Source: Variimorphobacter saccharofermentans (GTDB taxonomy: Bacteria > Bacillota > Clostridia > Lachnospirales > Lachnospiraceae). From it: DNA of 64,000 nucleotides. A program made the position numbers and the translations under genes. The notes under the pieces are model-generated. The model saw only the letters and a list, made by a program, of their open reading frames with translations, made no database searches and was not told the DNA's origin. This document shows positions 16,928 to 26,748 of this stretch, piece by piece; position 1 is the stretch's first letter, and the number at the start of each line of letters is the position of its first letter. Location: positions 928,001 through 992,000 of the forward strand of contig NZ_JACEGA010000001.1 in assembly GCF_014174405.1 (NCBI RefSeq), given 5' to 3'.

Positions 16928-19321
16928 ATGAATTACGGTTATTTTGATGAGAAAAATAAGGAGTATGTTATTACAAGGCCTGATACACCGGCACCTTGGG
17001 CGAATTATCTTGGTTCACCGGAATACGGTGCAATCATTTCGAACAATGCAGGCGGGTACAGCTTTGTAAAAAGCGGTGCTAACGGAAGAATCACACGTTA
17101 CATCTTCAATCAGGAGGATAAACCGGGGAGATATGTTTATCTTCGAGATGACGATGAGAATGATTATTGGTCCGCTTCCTGGCAGCCTGTTGGTAAACCA
17201 TTGAGTGAATATCAAAATCAATGTCACCATGGTACAGCGTATACAACAATAAAGGCACAGTATAAGGGTATAGAGTCAGAAGTTCTTTATTATGTTCCGC
17301 TGAATAAGACCCATGAGGTGTGGAAGGTTACTATAAAGAATGCCAGTGATAAACCACGTAATATTTCCGCCTTTGGATTTATTGAATTTACAAATGAAAG
17401 CAATTACGAAAATGATCAGGTAAATCTGCAGTATACTTTATTTATTACAAAGACCTATTTCAAAGGGAATAAGATTCTGCAGGTGATTAATGAGAATGAT
17501 GGTAAGAATGCCGAAGGCTCCAATGGAAGAGAGCGTTTCTTCGGACTGGCCGGAGCAAAGGTAGAATCTTATAATGGTGACAAATCGCATTTTATTGGAA
17601 GCTATAGAAGCTTTGGTAATCCGATTGCGGTTGAAAATGGCTCCTGTGATAATGTATTAAACTATAATTCCAATGCCTGTGGAGCACTTCACACTAAGAT
17701 GACACTGAAGCCGGGAGAACAAAAGGAATTTATATTCCTTCTTGGACAAAAGAATGATAAGGAATCCAGTGATATTCTTTCATATTATAATGAGCCCGGT
17801 GTAGTGGATAAAGAATTAAGTGAATTAAAGAGCTACTGGCATGGTAAATTAGCCAACTTCCAGGTAAAAACACCGGATGATAATTTCAATGCCATGTTAA
17901 ATACATGGAATGCATATCAATGCTTTATCACCTTTATTTGGTCAAGAGCAGCATCCTTTATCTATGCGGGACTTAGAAATGGTTATGGATACCGTGATAC
18001 GGTTCAGGATATTCAGGGTATTATTCATCTGGATCCTGAAATGGCGAGAGAGAAAATCTGGTTTATGTTATCTGCACAGGTAGATAACGGCGGTGGTCTG
18101 CCATTAGTTAAATTTGATCATAATGCAGGACATGAAGATACTCCGGATGATGCCTCCTATGTACAGGCAACCGGCCATCCGGCATACCGTGCAGATGATG
18201 CACTTTGGTTGTTCCCCACTGTCTATAAATATATGGCTGAGACCGGTGATAAGAACTTCCTGGATGAGGTGATTCCGTATGCCAATAAGGATGAAGGAAC
18301 AGTGTACGATCATTTAAAGAGAGCAATTAACTTCTCCATGGAGCGTCTCAGTGTTCACAAGATGCCTGCGGGCCTTCACGCTGACTGGAATGACTGCCTG
18401 AGACTCGGCAAAAAAGGAGAATCAACCTTTGTTGCAATGCAGTTATATTATGCAATGTCTGTAATTCGTAATATTGCGGAAGATAAGAAGGATACTGAAT
18501 ATCTTGCTTATCTGGATAAGGTACAGACAGAACTGAAGGATACCATTAATAATAATTGCTGGGAAGAGGATCGTTTTATTCGAGGCTTCAAGGAGGATGG
18601 ACAGGTAATCGGTTCCAAGAAGGACCCGGAAGCCAGCATGTGGGTAAATCCTCAGTCATGGGCAGTAATCAGCGGTCTAGCTTCCAAGGATCAGGCAGAG
18701 AAAGCCTTAGAAAGTGTGCACCGCGAACTAAATACCAAGTATGGTGTAAGAACGATGGCACCCTCCTATGTGGATCATGCTTTTGATGGAGCGTTGGCTA
18801 TTCTGTTCAATCCGTCAACAAAGGAAAACGGTGGTATTTTCTCACAGCCACAGGGATGGATTATTCTTGCTGAGGCATTGATGGGTCATGGAAATCGTGC
18901 TTATGAATACTTTACAGAAACATGCCCTGCTACCCAGAATGATCATGCAGAAATTCGTGTAATCGAACCCTATGCACATGGTCAGTTTACCGAAGCGAAT
19001 GAGAGTCCGTTCTATGGAAGATCTCATACGCATTGGCTCACCGGAACAGCATCCACAGTAATGGTTGGCTGTGTAGAAGGTATTCTGGGTATGAGACCGG
19101 ATTTAAATGGTCTGACCATAGCTCCTAGTATTCCTAGCGAATGGAAAGAGTTCTCCATTGAAAAGACCTTCCGTGGCAAGAAATTGAACATAAAAGTACA
19201 GAATCCCAATGGTGCCGAAAGTGGCTGCAAAGAATTCTATGTTAACGGAGTAAAACAAGAGACCAATTACCTTCCTGAATCTATGATGAAGGATGTAAAT
19301 GATATTTTACTTGTAATGTAG
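16928..19321 (+). CDS. GH94 glycoside phosphorylase (cellobiose/chitobiose phosphorylase type)
   Basis: 797-residue intracellular enzyme that splits a beta-linked disaccharide with phosphate, saving ATP. The N-terminal beta-sandwich opens with GYFDEKNKEYVITRPDTPAP, and an (alpha/alpha)6 barrel follows. The general-acid motif HADWNDC is at residues 485-490, with phosphate-site segments TKENGGIF and SHTHWLTGTAS. Length matches cellobiose phosphorylase (~800-820). VITRPDTPAPWANYLG, RYVYLRDDDENDYW and SWQPV remind me more of the chitobiose/cellobionate clade than classical cellobiose phosphorylase (VITTPxTPYPWINYLG), so the substrate is left open. ATG chosen because GGAGGG lies just upstream. Single-gene unit followed by a family A repeat and a terminator. 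Confidence 0.85.
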   Translation: MNYGYFDEKNKEYVITRPDTPAPWANYLGSPEYGAIISNNAGGYSFVKSGANGRITRYIFNQEDKPGRYVYLRDDDENDYWSASWQPVGKPLSEYQNQCHHGTAYTTIKAQYKGIESEVLYYVPLNKTHEVWKVTIKNASDKPRNISAFGFIEFTNESNYENDQVNLQYTLFITKTYFKGNKILQVINENDGKNAEGSNGRERFFGLAGAKVESYNGDKSHFIGSYRSFGNPIAVENGSCDNVLNYNSNACGALHTKMTLKPGEQKEFIFLLGQKNDKESSDILSYYNEPGVVDKELSELKSYWHGKLANFQVKTPDDNFNAMLNTWNAYQCFITFIWSRAASFIYAGLRNGYGYRDTVQDIQGIIHLDPEMAREKIWFMLSAQVDNGGGLPLVKFDHNAGHEDTPDDASYVQATGHPAYRADDALWLFPTVYKYMAETGDKNFLDEVIPYANKDEGTVYDHLKRAINFSMERLSVHKMPAGLHADWNDCLRLGKKGESTFVAMQLYYAMSVIRNIAEDKKDTEYLAYLDKVQTELKDTINNNCWEEDRFIRGFKEDGQVIGSKKDPEASMWVNPQSWAVISGLASKDQAEKALESVHRELNTKYGVRTMAPSYVDHAFDGALAILFNPSTKENGGIFSQPQGWIILAEALMGHGNRAYEYFTETCPATQNDHAEIRVIEPYAHGQFTEANESPFYGRSHTHWLTGTASTVMVGCVEGILGMRPDLNGLTIAPSIPSEWKEFSIEKTFRGKKLNIKVQNPNGAESGCKEFYVNGVKQETNYLPESMMKDVNDILLVM

Positions 19322-19336
19322 TTTTTATATAACAGG

Positions 19337-19543
19337 GAAGAACCGATAGGATTAATGCAGAGAAACATATCCTCCGCGGAGCCGTTTCCACTAAGTTGCA
19401 CTGCGTAACGGTACATAAGGCCCTAAAGAACAGAGCCTAAGTACCGACGCGTGCAAATACTCCGCTCTGGATATGTTTTCTGCATTCGACCTATCGGTTC
19501 TTCGTCGGTACATAAGGCCCTGAAGAACAGAGCCTAAGTACCG
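19337..19543. repeat. Family A palindromic repeat, distant copy
   Basis: Full palindrome 19337-19503 (GAAGAACCGATAGG ... CCTATCGGTTCTTC) with central hairpin 19409-19446, followed by an extra hairpin at 19506-19543, the same full-plus-half arrangement as in the 3.4-4.3 kb array. More diverged (CATAAGGCCCT instead of CATAAGGCTCT). It lies in the 3' untranslated region of the GH94 gene. Confidence 0.85.
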
Positions 19544-19605
19544 ACTAGTATAAATATTTCGCTTTAATTTGTAATATAAGTTATAAGATGTATAAAAGTG
19601 AATTT

Positions 19606-19684
19606 AATCCACTCTGAGTAGGAATGATATCAGATATAGTATCACTAAGGCTATATGATATCGTACTTTAGGGTGGATTTTTTT
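19606..19684 (+). terminator. Rho-independent terminator after GH94
   Basis: Long stem AATCCACTCTGAGTA..ATGATATCA / TGATATC..TACTTTAGGGTGGATT, then seven T. The remaining sequence up to 19863 holds no other recognisable element. Confidence 0.8.
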
Positions 19685-19863
19685 GTGATCTTCTTGTTCT
19701 GCTTTATGAATTGAATCTAAGTTAGGAATACTATGTTTGTGAAACGTAATACATCAGGTTGTCGTCTAATCACTGAAAGAAACTTTACATAGTCTTAACA
19801 AAGGTGAAATCATGAAGAGATAGATATATGTTTGGATATCATGAGAGGTAAGGAGAGGGTTTT

Positions 19864-20760
19864 ATGCGCAAAGCAAAATATATGGTAGCAGTAATTCTGG
19901 TTTTGATCCTTTTTTTAGAAGGATGCAGTGGCTGTAAAGCAATAATAGAAGAAGGAGAAATCAATAATTCTTCTTCGTATAACGGTAAGGAAAATGATGA
20001 TGAACAAGACATGGATCACAGTAATGTGAATGTAGATGAGCAAGGCAAGGATAACGTCGATGACAGCAGTGATATGCCCGACGCAACACTTTATCGATTC
20101 CAGGCGGTAATTATCGATGCCGGTGATTCGATACTGGTAGCTCCCAATGAAGACAGCAATGAATATCGATCCTCGGATAAAATATTCGTAAGTATTACGA
20201 ACGCAATCATCCGGAATGAGAACGGAGAGGAAATAGATGCTGCGAAGCTGGAAGCAGGAGATCAGGTACAAATAGAATATAATGGGGCGATTCGGGAATC
20301 CTATCCGGCTCAGATGGATGCTTCCGGGGTTCAGGTAATTAAGAAAAACATATTAATGAAAGGCTACCTGGCAATAATTGATGATATATATCAGGAAGAT
20401 GATGCATTAAACTACGAGATTACAAAAATAGCAGTGGATACAACCGGGTGGAGTGATATCACTGCTCTGGAAAAGGAGATTCTATTGTCGGAACTGGGAA
20501 GAATATATGGATATGAGATAATCGAAGGAACCTTTGATGAGCTTGCGAAGCAAGGAGTGATCGATAAGGAGAATCTTTATTTTCCCGATGGTATCCTAAT
20601 CACATTATCAAATATATCCTATAACGAGAAGAAGCGCGAAATAAAATGTTCAATTAAAAAGTGGAGAAGCGGGCTGGGAGCCATCGGATCGGATAAGGTT
20701 ACCGCAAGCTATGATGGTTCAGAGTGGTCAATCAAGAAGGAAGATATGTGGATTAGCTAA
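19864..20760 (+). CDS. Putative lipoprotein of unknown function
   Basis: 298 residues. The lipoprotein signal peptide has lipobox FLEGC with Cys21, then an acidic, Asp/Asn/Ser-rich spacer (residues 28-72). A small beta-rich domain follows (YRFQAVIIDAGDSILVAPNEDSNEYRSSDKIFVSI ..., with EAGDQVQIEYNGAIRES) resembling the DUF3221/YobA-type lipoprotein fold, then a C-terminal region ending in a beta hairpin (YDGSEWSIKKEDMW). Anchored outside the membrane. Flanked by unrelated genes, with AGGAGAGGG before the ATG. Function unknown; the DUF3221 resemblance is tentative. Confidence 0.7.
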   Translation: MRKAKYMVAVILVLILFLEGCSGCKAIIEEGEINNSSSYNGKENDDEQDMDHSNVNVDEQGKDNVDDSSDMPDATLYRFQAVIIDAGDSILVAPNEDSNEYRSSDKIFVSITNAIIRNENGEEIDAAKLEAGDQVQIEYNGAIRESYPAQMDASGVQVIKKNILMKGYLAIIDDIYQEDDALNYEITKIAVDTTGWSDITALEKEILLSELGRIYGYEIIEGTFDELAKQGVIDKENLYFPDGILITLSNISYNEKKREIKCSIKKWRSGLGAIGSDKVTASYDGSEWSIKKEDMWIS

Positions 20761-20793
20761 TAATGCATCGATAGTAATACTTGTTTATCAGTT

Positions 20794-21933
20794 TTATGTA
20801 TTGGTGAGCATGTAAAATAAGCACAGCACAACCAGGAATACAAGATTATACAGCGAAAAAACACCTAAGTATTTACCTGGTTTTGCATGTTCCGTTTTGC
20901 AGTAGAATTTATATGATATTAAGCTTGCTAAGGATGCAACCAAGGTACCTAATCCTCCGATATCGGTACCGAGGATTAATGCTTTATAATTATCGGTGAA
21001 AGCGGATAATAGAACCGCAGTAGGGACATTGCTGATAATCTGGCTTGCTATTAGTGCAACAGTAAGCTCCCTGCTGACCAGTAAATTACCCAGATAATTC
21101 CTGATTACTGGAATGTTACCAATGTTACCAACAAATATAAAGAAGCAGACAAAGGTAAGAAGAAGGGAATAATCCACCTTTCTCAATATCTTGCGATCAA
21201 AGATTAAAATAACGACGAATACAATTAATAAAGTAAGACGATAGTCGAGTATTCGTATTACACAGGTAAGACAGACAAGAAAGAGAATGCAATACATGGT
21301 TAGCATGTAGCGTTTCTTATTGTCTGTTTTTTTCTCTTCACTTTTATTTATTATAGTAAGTTGAAGTGTTTCTTTTTTCATTAGGATTATCGTAATACTC
21401 AGTAATAAGAAGGATAGGATCGTATAGGGTAAGGTGATTTGTAAAAAATCAATCATTGATACATAATAAGTATTGTATAAATATAAATTCTGCGGATTTC
21501 CAATCGGAGTTAACATACTTCCCAGATTGGCAGCAATGGTATCCAGAACAATTACGGGTATAAAATACTTTTCCTGACCTGTCATCCTTAATATCATTAT
21601 GGCAAAAGGGACAAAGGTTATTAATGCAACATCATTTGTGATAAGCATGGAGGAAAAGAACGAAAGACTAATAAATACAAAGCTTAATGAACGAATGTTT
21701 TGAACCTTTTTTAAAAGCTTTTCAGACACTCGAATAAATATACCGGTATCATTGAGTCCGGCGACTACCGCCATAAGACAGAATAGAAGGCTCAGTACAC
21801 GAAGGTCCAGATAAGAAATGTAATGAAGGCTGGGCTTTACAAAGAACATGGTTACTATTGCTACGAAGGCAGAAATCAGAAGCACTGTTTCAGTTTTTAT
21901 TAGATGTTTTACTCTAGCATATAATTTCATCAT
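20794..21933 (-). CDS. SLC13/ArsB-superfamily anion permease
   Basis: 379-residue integral membrane protein with about ten hydrophobic helices. Family-typical segments are SSMLITNDVALITFVPFA (the ITND motif of ArsB/CitT-like permeases) and its C-terminal counterpart SQIISNVPTAVLLSAFT (SNVPT), plus ANLGSMLTPIGNPQNLYLY near the middle. These two inverted half-repeats line the transport path in this superfamily. Substrate (dicarboxylate, sulfate, arsenite or another anion) cannot be told. It is slightly shorter than typical members (~420) but has both halves. It converges with the lipoprotein gene; 34 bases separate the stops. Confidence 0.8.
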   Translation of the reverse strand: MMKLYARVKHLIKTETVLLISAFVAIVTMFFVKPSLHYISYLDLRVLSLLFCLMAVVAGLNDTGIFIRVSEKLLKKVQNIRSLSFVFISLSFFSSMLITNDVALITFVPFAIMILRMTGQEKYFIPVIVLDTIAANLGSMLTPIGNPQNLYLYNTYYVSMIDFLQITLPYTILSFLLLSITIILMKKETLQLTIINKSEEKKTDNKKRYMLTMYCILFLVCLTCVIRILDYRLTLLIVFVVILIFDRKILRKVDYSLLLTFVCFFIFVGNIGNIPVIRNYLGNLLVSRELTVALIASQIISNVPTAVLLSAFTDNYKALILGTDIGGLGTLVASLASLISYKFYCKTEHAKPGKYLGVFSLYNLVFLVVLCLFYMLTNT

Positions 21934-22171
21934 AATTCGTTTCCTTAATTATTACTATATTATTTATGTATTTGGATAATCAATACCCCGATAAATTCTA
22001 CGTCAATTAAGATAAAAATGCAATCATTGATTTTGATATTGCATGATTAGGTATTGGGTGATAAAATCTATATGTTGACGACAAAGAATGATTTGATTTT
22101 CCATATAAATACAATAAGGGATATTAGAGGATGAAACACAAAGCGGTGTTTACTGACGAGGAGATACTTGC

Positions 22172-23188
22172 ATGGAACAAATAGCAGTGAAACAACCAGG
22201 GGAAGGGACAGGAACTGCAAGGGATTATCTTTTTGATAATTTAAGAGCAATTTTAATTATATTAGTGGTATGGGGACATTTACTTACCTCGATGATGGGT
22301 GAGTCCGATGTAATAAAAAGTATTTATTATTTTATTTTCTTTTTTCATATGCCTGCAATGACTTTTGTTTCAGGTTATTTCTCTAAGAATCTGGAGAAGG
22401 TCAGAAGCAATGCCTTTGTAACGATATTAATACCTTATGTAATATTAAATATTTTAAATTATTCCTATAAGGTATTGGTCATTAAGGAATCGCTTTCTGG
22501 CTTTAAATTATTACGGCCATATTGGGGATTGTGGTATCTTCTGGCGCTATTTCTTTGGAAATTCTTTCTAAAGGATTTGGTGAAAATACGCTTTCTCCTG
22601 CCTTTAAGCTTTATTATAGCTTTACTTAGTGGATTTAGTAGTGAATTTGCGGATTATATGGCTCTCGGAAGGACAATCTGCTTTTTCCCGTTCTTCTTAC
22701 TCGGTTATTATTGTACGAAGGAGCATGTGGAGCGGATTCGAAAAATACCGAGGGTGTTTTCCTATATAGCAATCGTAGTTGTAGGTGGATTATCTACTTA
22801 TATCGTATATCAGGATATATTTAAAGTAGAAGTTCTGTACCTAAGAAGGCCATATCCGGAAGACATCAAATTGAAATCCATGTTATTCCGATGCTTAGTA
22901 TATGTGATTGCGATTATTATGATTTTGGTATTAACGAATGTTATGACTGCCAGAAGAACCTTTTTAACAAAGGTTGGAGCCAGTACGATGACAGTCTATA
23001 TACTTCATTTATTTACAATACCACTATTAGAAAAATATGAGATTCTAAAGGATAAGCCATATTGGTATCTTTTATATTCTGTTTTGATGACGGCACTGAT
23101 TACATTTTTATATACAAGACCGATAGTGAAACGGATATATGATGGGTTTATTGATTTTCTAACCGGTATCATCGTGAAAGAAAACTAG
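22172..23188 (+). CDS. Membrane acyltransferase, acyltransferase-3 / OafB type
   Basis: 338 residues with about ten transmembrane helices. It starts YLFDNLRAILIILVVWGHLL, the characteristic first helix of acyltransferase-3 proteins, with the catalytic His in GHL, and continues FFFHMPAMTFVSGYF. Such enzymes O-acetylate or otherwise acylate cell-surface polysaccharides, and this one is nearest in style to the fucose-4-O-acetyltransferase-like COG3594 group. The next gene (24-33 bp downstream depending on its start) encodes a glycosyl/glycerophosphate transferase, so the pair probably builds and decorates a cell-wall polymer. Ribosome site GAGGAG upstream. Confidence 0.82.
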   Translation: MEQIAVKQPGEGTGTARDYLFDNLRAILIILVVWGHLLTSMMGESDVIKSIYYFIFFFHMPAMTFVSGYFSKNLEKVRSNAFVTILIPYVILNILNYSYKVLVIKESLSGFKLLRPYWGLWYLLALFLWKFFLKDLVKIRFLLPLSFIIALLSGFSSEFADYMALGRTICFFPFFLLGYYCTKEHVERIRKIPRVFSYIAIVVVGGLSTYIVYQDIFKVEVLYLRRPYPEDIKLKSMLFRCLVYVIAIIMILVLTNVMTARRTFLTKVGASTMTVYILHLFTIPLLEKYEILKDKPYWYLLYSVLMTALITFLYTRPIVKRIYDGFIDFLTGIIVKEN

Positions 23189-23221
23189 AATTAACGTCAA
23201 CTGAGAAAGGCAATGGTGAAT

Positions 23222-25654
23222 ATGAAGCTTAGTATTATAGTTCCCTTTCATAAGGGAATACATTTTTTGGAGGATTGTTTTGAAAGTATCAGAGACCAGG
23301 GGCTGACAAATTATGAAACGATACTGGTCTTAGATCATGTGGAGGAGAATGTCTCTGAATTAATTGATATGTATCAGGATATCAATATTAAGACGGTTGA
23401 GCTAAATGGAGAAATACAACGGGACCGTAATTATGGTAAGCCTAGTGTTGAGCAGCAGCTTCAAGGATTTAGTGGGGTAGCCAGTGCAAGAAACGCAGGA
23501 CTGGATGCGGCTTCTGGCGAATATATTTATTTTCTGGATAGCGATGATTATATCTTAAATGGAACATTAACAATGCTGCTCAAAGAAGCGGAAGAGCAGA
23601 ATGCTGACTTTACATATGGGAAAAAAGCATCAACCTGGTTCCGTAGAATGGTATATCTTGCTGCACTTGCTGAAAAGAATGAAGAAACCAGTGAAGAACA
23701 GGATCCAGGTGATCACGAGCAGTCGGATGAGCATGAACAGGTAGTTCAGGAACAGACAGTACAGGAGCAGCTGAGGCAAGAAGCATCGGAGAACAATCCC
23801 GATTCAACAGATATGGAGGCTCCGGTTAATCTTTCACGCAGGGAGAGAAAGATTCTTAAGGTACAGAATAAGCTAGTAGAAGCAACAGGAATGGATGCGG
23901 AATTATTAAAGCTAAGAGCGGAGGCGTATCATAGCTTATTAGTTACTCGTAAAGGCTTACGTAATATATCAGTACTGGGAATTTTATTCCGTAAAAGCTT
24001 TATCGATGAGAATAGGATTCGCTTCAATGATGATTATATCTTCTTTTCGGACTCAACCTTTGTGGTACAAGTATTGCAAAAGATGAACACCGCATATTAT
24101 GTACAGGAAGCGGTATATGTAAAAAGAAAACATAATGACCCGATTCATTACCCGGCGTTATCCCAGTTAAAAGCGGAGGATAAATTCGAAGAGTATCTTC
24201 TCGCTTACAAGGAGTGCGTAAGCTACACCGCAGAAGGTTCTGTATTGCGAAGCTATCTGGAGAATAAGCTGATCTCATATTATGCGGGAACCTATGCTCC
24301 AAGACTTCGTAGAAGTGAGAAGGAGACTTGGCGTACCGATCGTTTTGATATGATGCGAAGTGTAATGCAGGAAGTCAATCCTGAGATAATTAAGCATCTG
24401 AAAAAATATAAGAAGCAAATAGTAAAAGCGCTGTTAAAAGGAAATGTAAAACGTGCAACCTATGTGGTAAGCAGACATCTGGGATTAAAGAAAGTAAAGA
24501 AAATAAGGAAAAATAAACGAGTATTTGCATATTATCTATATCACAAATTCTTTACAAAGATGTCCGTTAAGGAAAACTGGGTTCTCTGTGAGAGCTTTTT
24601 TGGCAAAAGCTATTCCGACAGTCCGAAGTATATATATGAATACTTAAGCAAAAACTATCCTGGTAAGTATCGTTTTATTTGGGTGGTAAACAAAAGAACG
24701 AAAATACCCTATCGTCATACCAGGGTAAAAAGGTTCAGTATACGATATTGCTATTATCTTGCACGCTGCAAATATGATGTGTTCAATGTCAGACAACCGG
24801 AATGGGTGAGAAAAAGGGAAGGAAACGTATTCCTGGAGACCTGGCATGGAACACCACTTAAGAAGCTTGTATTTGATCAAGAGGAAGTAATGGGAGCATC
24901 CCCTCTCTATAAAGCACAATTTTATAAGCAATCAAGGGTATGGGATTATCTTGTTGCGGCAAACCATTTTTCCACGGAAGCCTTTCGTAGTGCATTTTTA
25001 TTCGATAAGGAAATACTGGAATACGGTTACCCGCGCAATGATATTCTTCATAGCGAGAATAGGGAGCAAATTGCTTCAGAAATTAAGAAAAAGCTTCGTA
25101 TTCCGGAAAACAAGAAAACGATCTTATATGCGCCAACCTGGCGTGATGATGAATACTATGGCCGTGGAGAGTATAAATTTGCATTGAAGCTGGACTTACA
25201 TTTATTAAAGAAAGAGCTGGGTAAGGATTATGTGGTACTACTCCGTACACACTACTTTATAGCGGATTCCCTGGATGTAACCGGATTAGAGGATTTTGCT
25301 TTTAATGTAAGTAAATATGATGATATTTCAGAATTATATCTGATATCGGATATGCTGATTACGGATTATTCCTCCGTATTTTTCGATTATGCTAACCTGA
25401 AAAGACCAATTTTATTCTATACATATGACCTTGATAAATACCGTGATATGTTACGAGGCTTTTATATGGATATTGAGACAGAAGTACCCGGACCTTTACT
25501 ATTTACCAATGAAGAAGTCGTGGATGCAATACGTGATATTGACCATATTTCGGCTCAGTATAAGGATAAATATGATGAGTTCTATGAGAGATTCTGTAGT
25601 CTGGAGGACGGACATGCAGCAGAGAATATTGCAAAACGGGTTTTTAATTTATAA
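23222..25654 (+). CDS. GT2 glycosyltransferase fused to TagF-like glycerophosphotransferase
   Basis: About 810 residues in two catalytic modules. The N-terminal GT2 (GT-A) domain has KLSIIVPFHKG, ASARNAGLDAASGEYIYFLDSDDYI (metal-binding DxD). The C-terminal module of the CDP-glycerol:polyglycerophosphate transferase family has ETWHGTPLKKL, YAPTWRDDEYYG and LITDYSSVFFDYANLKRPILFY. Between them is an acidic Glu/Gln-rich insert (about residues 155-205, several xEQ repeats). The likely role is adding sugar and polyol-phosphate units to a teichoic-acid-like polymer at the cytoplasmic face. In-frame starts at 23213 (ATG), 23216 (GTG) and 23222 (ATG) are all possible; 23222 has better spacing from GAGAAAGG. 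Confidence 0.85.
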   Translation: MKLSIIVPFHKGIHFLEDCFESIRDQGLTNYETILVLDHVEENVSELIDMYQDINIKTVELNGEIQRDRNYGKPSVEQQLQGFSGVASARNAGLDAASGEYIYFLDSDDYILNGTLTMLLKEAEEQNADFTYGKKASTWFRRMVYLAALAEKNEETSEEQDPGDHEQSDEHEQVVQEQTVQEQLRQEASENNPDSTDMEAPVNLSRRERKILKVQNKLVEATGMDAELLKLRAEAYHSLLVTRKGLRNISVLGILFRKSFIDENRIRFNDDYIFFSDSTFVVQVLQKMNTAYYVQEAVYVKRKHNDPIHYPALSQLKAEDKFEEYLLAYKECVSYTAEGSVLRSYLENKLISYYAGTYAPRLRRSEKETWRTDRFDMMRSVMQEVNPEIIKHLKKYKKQIVKALLKGNVKRATYVVSRHLGLKKVKKIRKNKRVFAYYLYHKFFTKMSVKENWVLCESFFGKSYSDSPKYIYEYLSKNYPGKYRFIWVVNKRTKIPYRHTRVKRFSIRYCYYLARCKYDVFNVRQPEWVRKREGNVFLETWHGTPLKKLVFDQEEVMGASPLYKAQFYKQSRVWDYLVAANHFSTEAFRSAFLFDKEILEYGYPRNDILHSENREQIASEIKKKLRIPENKKTILYAPTWRDDEYYGRGEYKFALKLDLHLLKKELGKDYVVLLRTHYFIADSLDVTGLEDFAFNVSKYDDISELYLISDMLITDYSSVFFDYANLKRPILFYTYDLDKYRDMLRGFYMDIETEVPGPLLFTNEEVVDAIRDIDHISAQYKDKYDEFYERFCSLEDGHAAENIAKRVFNL

Positions 25655-25749
25655 TTACACATTATGATGTAAAACATGTCCAATTCGAAAGCGTATTTGT
25701 GCAATTAGTCAAATTTGTATTTTTATGCAATGAATCGACAAAATAATAG

Positions 25750-25777
25750 TTGCTTAATTATTCTCATTCATTATAAT
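25750..25777 (+). promoter_or_regulatory. SigmaA-type promoter of purC
   Basis: TTGCTT, 16-bp spacer, TATAAT, 69 bp before the purC ATG. No purine riboswitch fold was recognised in this leader. Confidence 0.55.
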
Positions 25778-25846
25778 AAAAGAGTAATGTAAGACTTCTT
25801 TTGGTATTCATTGATAAAATATTATAAAGGATAGGTGGAAGTTGCA

Positions 25847-26554
25847 ATGAAAAAATTAGACATGCTCTATGAGGGAAAAGCAAAAAAGGTATATAAGACG
25901 GATGTAGAAGATGTGTATATCGTTGATTATAAAGACGATGCGACAGCTTTCAATGGTCTGAAGAAAGGTACTATTCTTGGTAAAGGCGTTGTAAATAACA
26001 AAATGTCCAACCATCTTTTCCGCTTACTGGAGAAAGAAGGAGTTCCTACTCATTATGTGGAAGAGTTAAGTGATCGTGAGACAGCAGTGAAAAAGGTTGA
26101 AATTGTACCACTGGAAGTAATTGTTCGAAATGTATCCGCAGGAAGTTTTGCGAAAAAACTGGGTATGGAAGAAGGAATTAAATTAATCAGTCCTACCCTG
26201 GAATTCTCTTATAAGGATGACGCATTGGGCGATCCAATGATTAATGATTATTATGCCATTGCAATCGGTATTGCTACCAGAGAAGAAATAGATCGTATCA
26301 CAGAGCTGGTATTTAAGGTGAATGAAGTATTATGCAAGTATTTTGCAGAGTGCGGAATCGAGTTAATTGACTTTAAGGTAGAGTTCGGAAGATATCATGG
26401 ACAAATTATTCTTGCAGATGAAATATCTCCGGATACCTGCAGACTTTGGGATATTAATACACACGACAAGTTAGATAAGGATCGCTTCCGTAGAGATCTG
26501 GGCAATGTTGAGGATGCATATCAGGAAGTATTTAAGCGTTTAGGAATAAAATAA
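25847..26554 (+). CDS. purC: SAICAR synthetase (purine synthesis)
   Basis: 235-residue phosphoribosylaminoimidazole-succinocarboxamide synthase, which joins aspartate to CAIR using ATP. It opens [13 protein letters not shown], the family N-terminus, and continues with [25 protein letters not shown] and [21 protein letters not shown] is a signature. Length is typical. The ATG at 25847 is preferred over an in-frame GTG at 25835, which lies within the AGGTGG ribosome site. It is followed by a large hairpin terminator before purF, so coupling to purF would need read-through or a separate promoter. Confidence 0.95.
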   Translation: MKKLDMLYEGKAKKVYKTDVEDVYIVDYKDDATAFNGLKKGTILGKGVVNNKMSNHLFRLLEKEGVPTHYVEELSDRETAVKKVEIVPLEVIVRNVSAGSFAKKLGMEEGIKLISPTLEFSYKDDALGDPMINDYYAIAIGIATREEIDRITELVFKVNEVLCKYFAECGIELIDFKVEFGRYHGQIILADEISPDTCRLWDINTHDKLDKDRFRRDLGNVEDAYQEVFKRLGIK

Positions 26555-26564
26555 TGGAAGTATG

Positions 26565-26684
26565 AGGCTGTTTAAAAGTGGTTTCATATCTCGGAATATT
26601 AAGTAAATAGGTTGACCCGGAAGAGCGGGTAAATTTATACGTTGATACCGTGATAAGAAATAAGACTTTTCAACAGCCTTTTGT
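26565..26684 (+). terminator. Long hairpin terminator between purC and purF
   Basis: Arms AGGCTGTTtaAAAGTggTTT and AAAtAAGACTTttcAACAGCCT are followed by TTTGTTGTT. An inner CCCG/CGGG stem lies near 26615. About 115 bp in all, unusually long for a simple terminator, so it may be a repeat-derived palindrome. Confidence 0.65.
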
Positions 26685-26748
26685 TGTTGCATGAGTTGAT
26701 AGATTGTGAAGATTTGATTCCCAGGTGGATAGAGAGGAAATAGGATAT

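Noticed and set aside
25655..25846. Purine riboswitch or PurR box before purC
   Set aside because: No recognisable aptamer junction or CGAAC-type box pair; only a promoter is supported.
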